Assembly (NCBI GenBank): GCA_036504335.1
Contig: DASXVJ010000033.1
Coordinates: forward strand, 170,558-234,557
Direction: 5' to 3'
Origin: Fen-183 sp036504335
GTDB taxonomy: Bacteria; Acidobacteriota; Thermoanaerobaculia; UBA5066
Length of the DNA stretch: 64,000 nt
Shown: in pieces, positions 60,265 to 64,000 of the stretch
How positions within the stretch are numbered: the stretch's first letter is position 1
Layout of the letters: every line of letters begins with the position of its first letter
Program-made: the position numbers and the translations under genes
The notes under the pieces: generated by a model
What the model was told of the DNA's origin: nothing
The model's input: only the letters and a program-made list of their open reading frames with translations
Databases searched by the model: none

Positions 60265-61074
60265 ATGAAGCTGAGATCCTCGGCGTTTCTCGTCTGTGCG
60301 GTTTTTGCTGCGCTCTCTTACGTCCCATCCCAGGCCCTGGCCCAAAACGTCTCTCTCGGCTCTTCCTCCAACTTCGCGGTCCTTGGCGCCTCGACCGTGA
60401 CCAACACCGGCCCGACCGCCGTCACCGGCGACGTGGGTCTCTGGCCAGGCACCTCGATCACGGGCTTTCCGCCGGGAGTCGTGCTCGGAGCGACTCACCT
60501 GACGGATGCCGTCGCGCAGCAGGGGCAGTCCGATCTCACCACCGCCTACAACGATGCCGCAGGACGCCCGTGCGGGACCACCCTGACAGGCCAGGACCTG
60601 GGCTCCGTCGGGACGCTCGGACCCGGCGTCTACTGCTTCGCAACCTCGGCCCAGCTGACGGGAACCCTTCCCTTGAGCGGCGCGGGGGTCTACATCTTCA
60701 AGATCGGGACCACCCTTACGACCGCGAGCAACGCATCGGTCACACTGAGCAATGGAGCGTCGGCCTGCGGAGTGTGGTGGCAGGTCGGCAGCTCGGCGAC
60801 TCTCGGGACCACGACCTCGCTGGCCGGGAACGTTCTCGCGCTCGCGAGCATTACGCTGAACACGGGCGCGAACCTCAACGGGAGAGCCCTCGCGCGAACG
60901 GGGGCGGTCACGCTGGACAGCAACAACGTCACCGCGTGCGGCGGCGGGCCTCCCCCCCCGGTTCCGCCGCCGGCCTCCCTGATCGCCGTTCCGTCTCTCG
61001 GGCGGCCAGCTCTCGCGATTCTCGCCATCGCCCTTGCAGGCATCGCAATCATGGCGTTGAGAAAGAGCTTCTAG
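60265..61074 (+). CDS. DUF3494 (ice-binding-like) exported protein with sorting-type tail
   Basis: A 269-aa protein with a signal peptide (ending SQALAQ). The DUF3494 domain, about 28-225, shows LGSSSNFAVLGASTVTNTG, VTGDVGLWPGTSITGFPPG, GTLGPGVYCF, GAGVYIFKIG and NGRALARTGAVTLDSNNVT, in the beta-solenoid pattern of ice-binding and adhesin proteins. A Pro-rich spacer leads to VPSLGRPALAILAIALAGIA and basic RKSF, which resembles IPTL/PEP-CTERM sorting tails. The 3' part exists again as a relic at 55114. Ice binding itself is not shown. Confidence 0.9.
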   Translation: MKLRSSAFLVCAVFAALSYVPSQALAQNVSLGSSSNFAVLGASTVTNTGPTAVTGDVGLWPGTSITGFPPGVVLGATHLTDAVAQQGQSDLTTAYNDAAGRPCGTTLTGQDLGSVGTLGPGVYCFATSAQLTGTLPLSGAGVYIFKIGTTLTTASNASVTLSNGASACGVWWQVGSSATLGTTTSLAGNVLALASITLNTGANLNGRALARTGAVTLDSNNVTACGGGPPPPVPPPASLIAVPSLGRPALAILAIALAGIAIMALRKSF

Positions 61075-61094
61075 GATTCGTCGCGCCCGCTGTC

Positions 61095-61718
61095 ATGAGA
61101 CGCGAACCTGCTCATCCGCCTGGAGCGCCAACGGATGGTCCGGGCGCGCCGTTCGAGCCCGGACGCGACCAGACCAGCCAGAACATCGACGCCGTTCTGG
61201 ATTTCTACGCTCGCGAAGAGCAGGGGATCAGCCGCTCGCAACGGATCCTCGAGCGCATCAGCAACCTCGTCGGACAGCCCGCCTTTCTCGGCTTCATTCT
61301 GATCTTCGTCGCACTCTGGATTGGCGCCAACGCCGGGTTGCAATGGCTCGGCATGGCCAAATTCGATCCGGCGCCGTTTTTCTGGCTGCAGGGGATTGTC
61401 GGCCTGGGAGCGTTGTTGACCGCGACCGTGGTGCTGACCAAGCAGAACAGGCTCGCCAGGCTCGAGGAACAGCGAGCGCATCTGGATCTGAAGGTGACTC
61501 TCCTGACCGAGCAGAAAGCCGCAAAGCTGATCGACCTGCTGGAGGAGCTGAGACGCGATTTGCCGAACGTAAGCGATCGTCATGACCCCGAGGCGGCTGC
61601 ACTCCAGCAGTCCATGAAGCCCGACCTCGTGCTCGCCGCACTGGACGAGCGGGGCGCGCCGGACGAGCGATCGAAACCCGTCGGAAAAGCCAGGGAAGAC
61701 GCCGGCGGCAAGGAATGA
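61095..61718 (+). CDS. DUF1003 membrane protein
   Basis: A 207-aa protein. The cytoplasmic N-terminal part is followed by two helices, AFLGFILIFVALWIGANAGL and FFWLQGIVGLGALLTATVVL, and a coiled-coil-like tail (LEEQRAHLDLKVTLLTEQKA). The layout and the TKQNRLA segment after the second helix match DUF1003, of unknown function. It starts 20 bases after the DUF3494 gene. Confidence 0.85.
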   Translation: MRREPAHPPGAPTDGPGAPFEPGRDQTSQNIDAVLDFYAREEQGISRSQRILERISNLVGQPAFLGFILIFVALWIGANAGLQWLGMAKFDPAPFFWLQGIVGLGALLTATVVLTKQNRLARLEEQRAHLDLKVTLLTEQKAAKLIDLLEELRRDLPNVSDRHDPEAAALQQSMKPDLVLAALDERGAPDERSKPVGKAREDAGGKE

Positions 61719-61820
61719 ACTTGGACTGCCGGGCGGCCCCGGCGAACCGGCCAACCGCTGCAAGTAGCGCACCCGACGGAGCCGTTCTGACCGTGTTCTG
61801 ACCCTCAGTGCCTCGATGAA

Positions 61821-61848
61821 AAACTCCGCGACATCCGTCGCGGAGTTT
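61821..61848. terminator. Bidirectional terminator hairpin
   Basis: AAACTCCGCGAC (61821-61832) and GTCGCGGAGTTT (61837-61848) form a perfect 12-bp stem with a 4-base loop. T-runs flank it on both strands, longer in the minus direction. It lies between the DUF1003 gene (plus) and the YceI-lipoprotein operon (minus) and can end both. Confidence 0.8.
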
Positions 61849-61880
61849 CTGTTACCGAGCGTTGGACAGCCTCCGCTCAC

Positions 61881-61985
61881 TTACCGAGCCCGATCTCCTT
61901 CGGCCTCAGTCGGGCCGCACCCGGCCGCGAGAGCGAGAGAAAACGTGAGGAGGGCGCCCCCGGTCCATTTGCCGATTCTGTTCAT
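61881..61985 (-). CDS. 34-aa small lipoprotein (entericidin-like size)
   Basis: A short frame starting at ATG 61985 with AAGGA 8 bases upstream: MNRIGKWTGGALLTFSLALA, then AGCGPTEAEGDRAR and TAA. Two basic residues, a hydrophobic run and the lipobox LAAGC make a clear lipoprotein signal; the mature part is only about a dozen residues. Size and design recall entericidins, but the sequence after Cys is not theirs. It starts 24 bases after the stop of the YceI gene and just before a terminator, so the two form an operon. Confidence 0.7.
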   Translation of the reverse strand: MNRIGKWTGGALLTFSLALAAGCGPTEAEGDRAR

Positions 61986-62009
61986 TTCCGTTTCCTTTCC
62001 CGTCCGCGC

Positions 62010-62558
62010 TCACGCGGCCTTTTCGGCGGCCTGCTTGACGGCCTCGACTTCGATCTCGACGTCCACGCGCTCGCCGACCATCACGCCACCCGCCTCGAGG
62101 ACCTGATTCCACACGAGGCCGAAGGCCTTCCGGTCGATCGTCGTCTTCGCCGAGAAGCCCGCGCGCTGGTTGCCCCACGGGTCCTTCGTGCGGCCCATGT
62201 CCTCGACGTCGAGGACGACCTCGTGCGTCACGCCGCGAAGGGTGAGATCGCCGATCACGCGGAAGCGGCCCTTGCCCGCCTTCTGCGTGCGGGTTCCCTT
62301 GAACGTGATCTCCGGGAAGTTCGCCACGTCGAGGAAGTCGGCCGACTTCAGGTGCGTGTCGCGGTCCGCAACGCCGGTATCGATGCTCGACGCGTCGATC
62401 GTGACGCCGAGAGTCGCCCGCGCGGGATCACCCTCCTCCGCCGTGATCGACCCGCTCCAGCGCGCGAACTTGCCGCGCACCTTCGCGATCACCATGTGCC
62501 GGACTGAGAAGTTGATCCCCGAGTGCCCGCTGTCGATTTCCCACTTTTCGTTTGCCAT
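62010..62558 (-). CDS. Cytoplasmic YceI-family protein
   Basis: A 182-aa protein with AAAGGAGA before the ATG and no signal peptide. It has the full YceI pattern: KWEIDSGHSGINFSVRHMVI, DTHLKSADFLDVANFPEITF, GDLTLRGVTHEVVLDVEDM, KDPWGNQRAGFSA and FGLVWNQVLEAGGVMVGE. It is a paralogue of the secreted one at 8352. Lacking an export signal, it presumably binds an amphiphile in the cytoplasm. It is divergent from the XylR-like activator gene. Confidence 0.93.
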   Translation of the reverse strand: MANEKWEIDSGHSGINFSVRHMVIAKVRGKFARWSGSITAEEGDPARATLGVTIDASSIDTGVADRDTHLKSADFLDVANFPEITFKGTRTQKAGKGRFRVIGDLTLRGVTHEVVLDVEDMGRTKDPWGNQRAGFSAKTTIDRKAFGLVWNQVLEAGGVMVGERVDVEIEVEAVKQAAEKAA

Positions 62559-62619
62559 TGCCGTCTCTCCTTTCGGTCACCCCACTCATCGCAACGAACG
62601 GGCCAAGGGTGATACGACT

Positions 62620-62631
62620 TCATTGCAATGA
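62620..62631. promoter_or_regulatory. Perfect 12-bp palindrome between yceI and activator genes
   Basis: TCATTGCAATGA is its own reverse complement and lies in the 144-base divergent gap, so it could be an operator for either gene. No further evidence. Confidence 0.35.
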
Positions 62632-62702
62632 CTTGGCGAGGTGGCGTCGAGTGGATCCTCTCGTTATGATTCACTCAATTCTCAATTCGAGAAGGAGGCG
62701 TC

Positions 62703-64000
62703 ATGCGGTCCGAGGATCTGGACCTGAGGGAGCTCCTCCAGTTCGAGCCCAAGGGCGGCGTCATGAGGTTCGGCGGCGAGCGCGCCCTACTTTTCGACGC
62801 CGTGGCGCTCGGCATCCTCCGGAAAGAGCTGATCGACACCCTGGGCGTCACCGGAGCCCGCGGGATCCTGACCCGCTTCGGTTACGCGCACGGATGGCGA
62901 ACGGCCGAGAGCCTCAAATCCGGTTTCCCGTGGGACGACGAGCGGGAGTGGCAGCGCGCGGGCGGCCGGCTGCACATGCTCATGGGGCTCGTCCTCGTCG
63001 AGACGCCTGCCACCGAGGGCTCGGACCCGCAGCACTTCGCCGAGTCGATCTGGCGGGAGTCGTACGAGGCCGAGCAGCACCTCCTCCACCTCGGCCGCGC
63101 CGAAGAGCCGGTCTGCTGGACGCTTTCGGGTTTCGCGAGCGGGTATCTCTCGGTCTGCTACGGCCGGGAGGTCCTCTGCGTCGAGGACCGCTGCCTCGGC
63201 AAAGGCGACGCGGTCTGCCATCTCACGGGCCGCCTGCTTCCGGACTGGGGAGCCGAAGCCGACGTGCACATCGCCCACTACAGGCAGACGTGCATGGACG
63301 AGGCGCTCGCCCGCGTGACCGGCGAGCTCCGCCGCGTCGAACATCAGCTTCGGACGCGGCGCCGCGCACTCGGAAGCGCCGCGGCGGGCGCCGCCCCGTC
63401 GGGCCTCGTCGCGCTCAGCGAGGGGATGCTGCGGGTCCTGGACCTCGCGCGGCGCGTCGCAAAGGTCGACTCGACGATCCTCATCACCGGCGAAAGCGGC
63501 GTCGGCAAGGAACGCATCGCGCGACTCATCCACGACGATTCGACGCGCGCCGGCCGTCCCTTCGTCGCGATCAACTGCGGCGCGGTCCCGGAGGGGCTTC
63601 TCGAGTCGGAGCTCTTCGGGCACGCCCGCGGCTCGTTCACGGGCGCGGCGCAGGATCGCCCCGGGCTGTTCGAGGCCGCGAGCGGCGGCACGATCTTCCT
63701 CGACGAGATCGGGGAGGTGCCGCCCGCGATGCAGGTGAAGCTCCTGCGCGTCCTCCAGGAGCGGGAGGTCCGGCGGGTGGGCGAGAACCGGGACCGCCCG
63801 GTCGACGTCCGGGTCCTCGCCGCGACGAACCGCGATCTTCTGAGCGACGTGAACGCCGCCCGCTTTCGCCAGGATCTCTACTACAGGCTCCGCGTCGTGG
63901 AGATCCGCGTTCCCCCGCTGCGCGAGAGGCGCGAGGACGTCCTCCCGCTCGCCCGAACGTTCCTGGCGGAAGCGTCGGCGCGGACGGGCCGCAAGGTGAC
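62703..64000 (+). CDS. XylR/DmpR-type sigma-54 activator with V4R domain, 3'-truncated by window
   Basis: 432 codons visible; the frame is open to the window end. AAGGAGG stands 5 bases before the ATG. Domains: XylR_N (about 10-110: ALLFDAVALGILRKELIDTL, LTRFGYAHGWRTAES), V4R (about 120-175: SGFASGYLSVCYGREVLCVE, CLGKGDAVCHLTG), and AAA+ from about 238 with GESGVGKE (263), GSFTGA (about 310), FLDEIGEVPP and YYRLRVVEIRVPPLRERRED. Regulators of this type bind an aromatic or other small effector at the V4R domain and switch on sigma-54 promoters. The effector and targets are unknown; no catabolic genes are inside the window. Confidence 0.93.
   Translation, partial: MRSEDLDLRELLQFEPKGGVMRFGGERALLFDAVALGILRKELIDTLGVTGARGILTRFGYAHGWRTAESLKSGFPWDDEREWQRAGGRLHMLMGLVLVETPATEGSDPQHFAESIWRESYEAEQHLLHLGRAEEPVCWTLSGFASGYLSVCYGREVLCVEDRCLGKGDAVCHLTGRLLPDWGAEADVHIAHYRQTCMDEALARVTGELRRVEHQLRTRRRALGSAAAGAAPSGLVALSEGMLRVLDLARRVAKVDSTILITGESGVGKERIARLIHDDSTRAGRPFVAINCGAVPEGLLESELFGHARGSFTGAAQDRPGLFEAASGGTIFLDEIGEVPPAMQVKLLRVLQEREVRRVGENRDRPVDVRVLAATNRDLLSDVNAARFRQDLYYRLRVVEIRVPPLRERREDVLPLARTFLAEASARTGRKV

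Noticed and set aside
1..64000. tRNA, rRNA, transposon or integrase genes
   Set aside because: No tRNA-like T-loop/acceptor pairs, no rRNA segments, no DDE/recombinase motifs and no terminal inverted repeats were noticed; a dedicated tRNA search was not possible.

Overview
The window is a GC-rich, very compact bacterial chromosome segment. It carries about 57 protein genes, no rRNA and no tRNA I could recognise, no CRISPR array, and no transposase or integrase. Several traits suggest a diderm of the Acidobacteriota type: three Ser/Thr kinases (with TPR, WD40/TolB-like and other C-terminal regions), bacterial enhancer-binding proteins, an Omp85-like outer-membrane protein, a lipid A type acyltransferase, and secreted proteins with repeat and sorting-signal tails. 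This placement is inference from gene content; no phylogenetic marker is present.

Layout. 1-15 kb: a truncated aldo/keto reductase, an M14 peptidase, a TPR Ser/Thr kinase and a lipoprotein. Next come a membrane c-heme sensor overlapping a soluble Ser/Thr kinase, an Rrf2 regulator with a secreted YceI protein sharing the same operator motif, hemerythrin, a sortase, an OmpA-like protein, a beta-propeller exoprotein, and a lyase/CoA-transferase pair preceded by a strong hairpin. 15-23 kb: one 8.2-kb cyclic beta-glucan synthase gene.

23-34 kb: a stress and envelope island of mostly small proteins (two CsbD paralogues, DUF3185, lmo0937, GlsB/YeaQ, a ferritin-like protein, a YXWGXW protein, a Met/His-rich periplasmic protein). 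It is interrupted by a three-gene signalling block (degenerate histidine kinase, NtrC-type regulator, REC-HK-REC hybrid) and an LPATA-tailed surface protein next to an Omp85-like barrel. 34-47 kb: an amidohydrolase, a minus-strand run (676-aa lipoprotein, 1132-aa repeat exoprotein, POT transporter, sugar kinase), a fasciclin protein, a glycosidase-like exoprotein and an MFS transporter.

48-64 kb: a GT39-like membrane protein coupled to RecQ, an acyltransferase, a radical SAM/flavin-halogenase pair, an isocitrate lyase family enzyme, a WD40 Ser/Thr kinase, a BON lipoprotein, a DUF3494 protein, DUF1003, a cytoplasmic YceI with a 34-aa lipoprotein, and a XylR/DmpR-like activator cut by the window end. 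Gene relics (an NtrC C-terminus, a DUF3494 3' end, an EF-hand gene) sit in the larger gaps.

The most interesting candidates are the split heme-sensor/Ser-Thr-kinase pair, the Rrf2 twin operators, the hairpin covering the ribosome-binding site of the lyase operon, and the radical SAM/halogenase pair.
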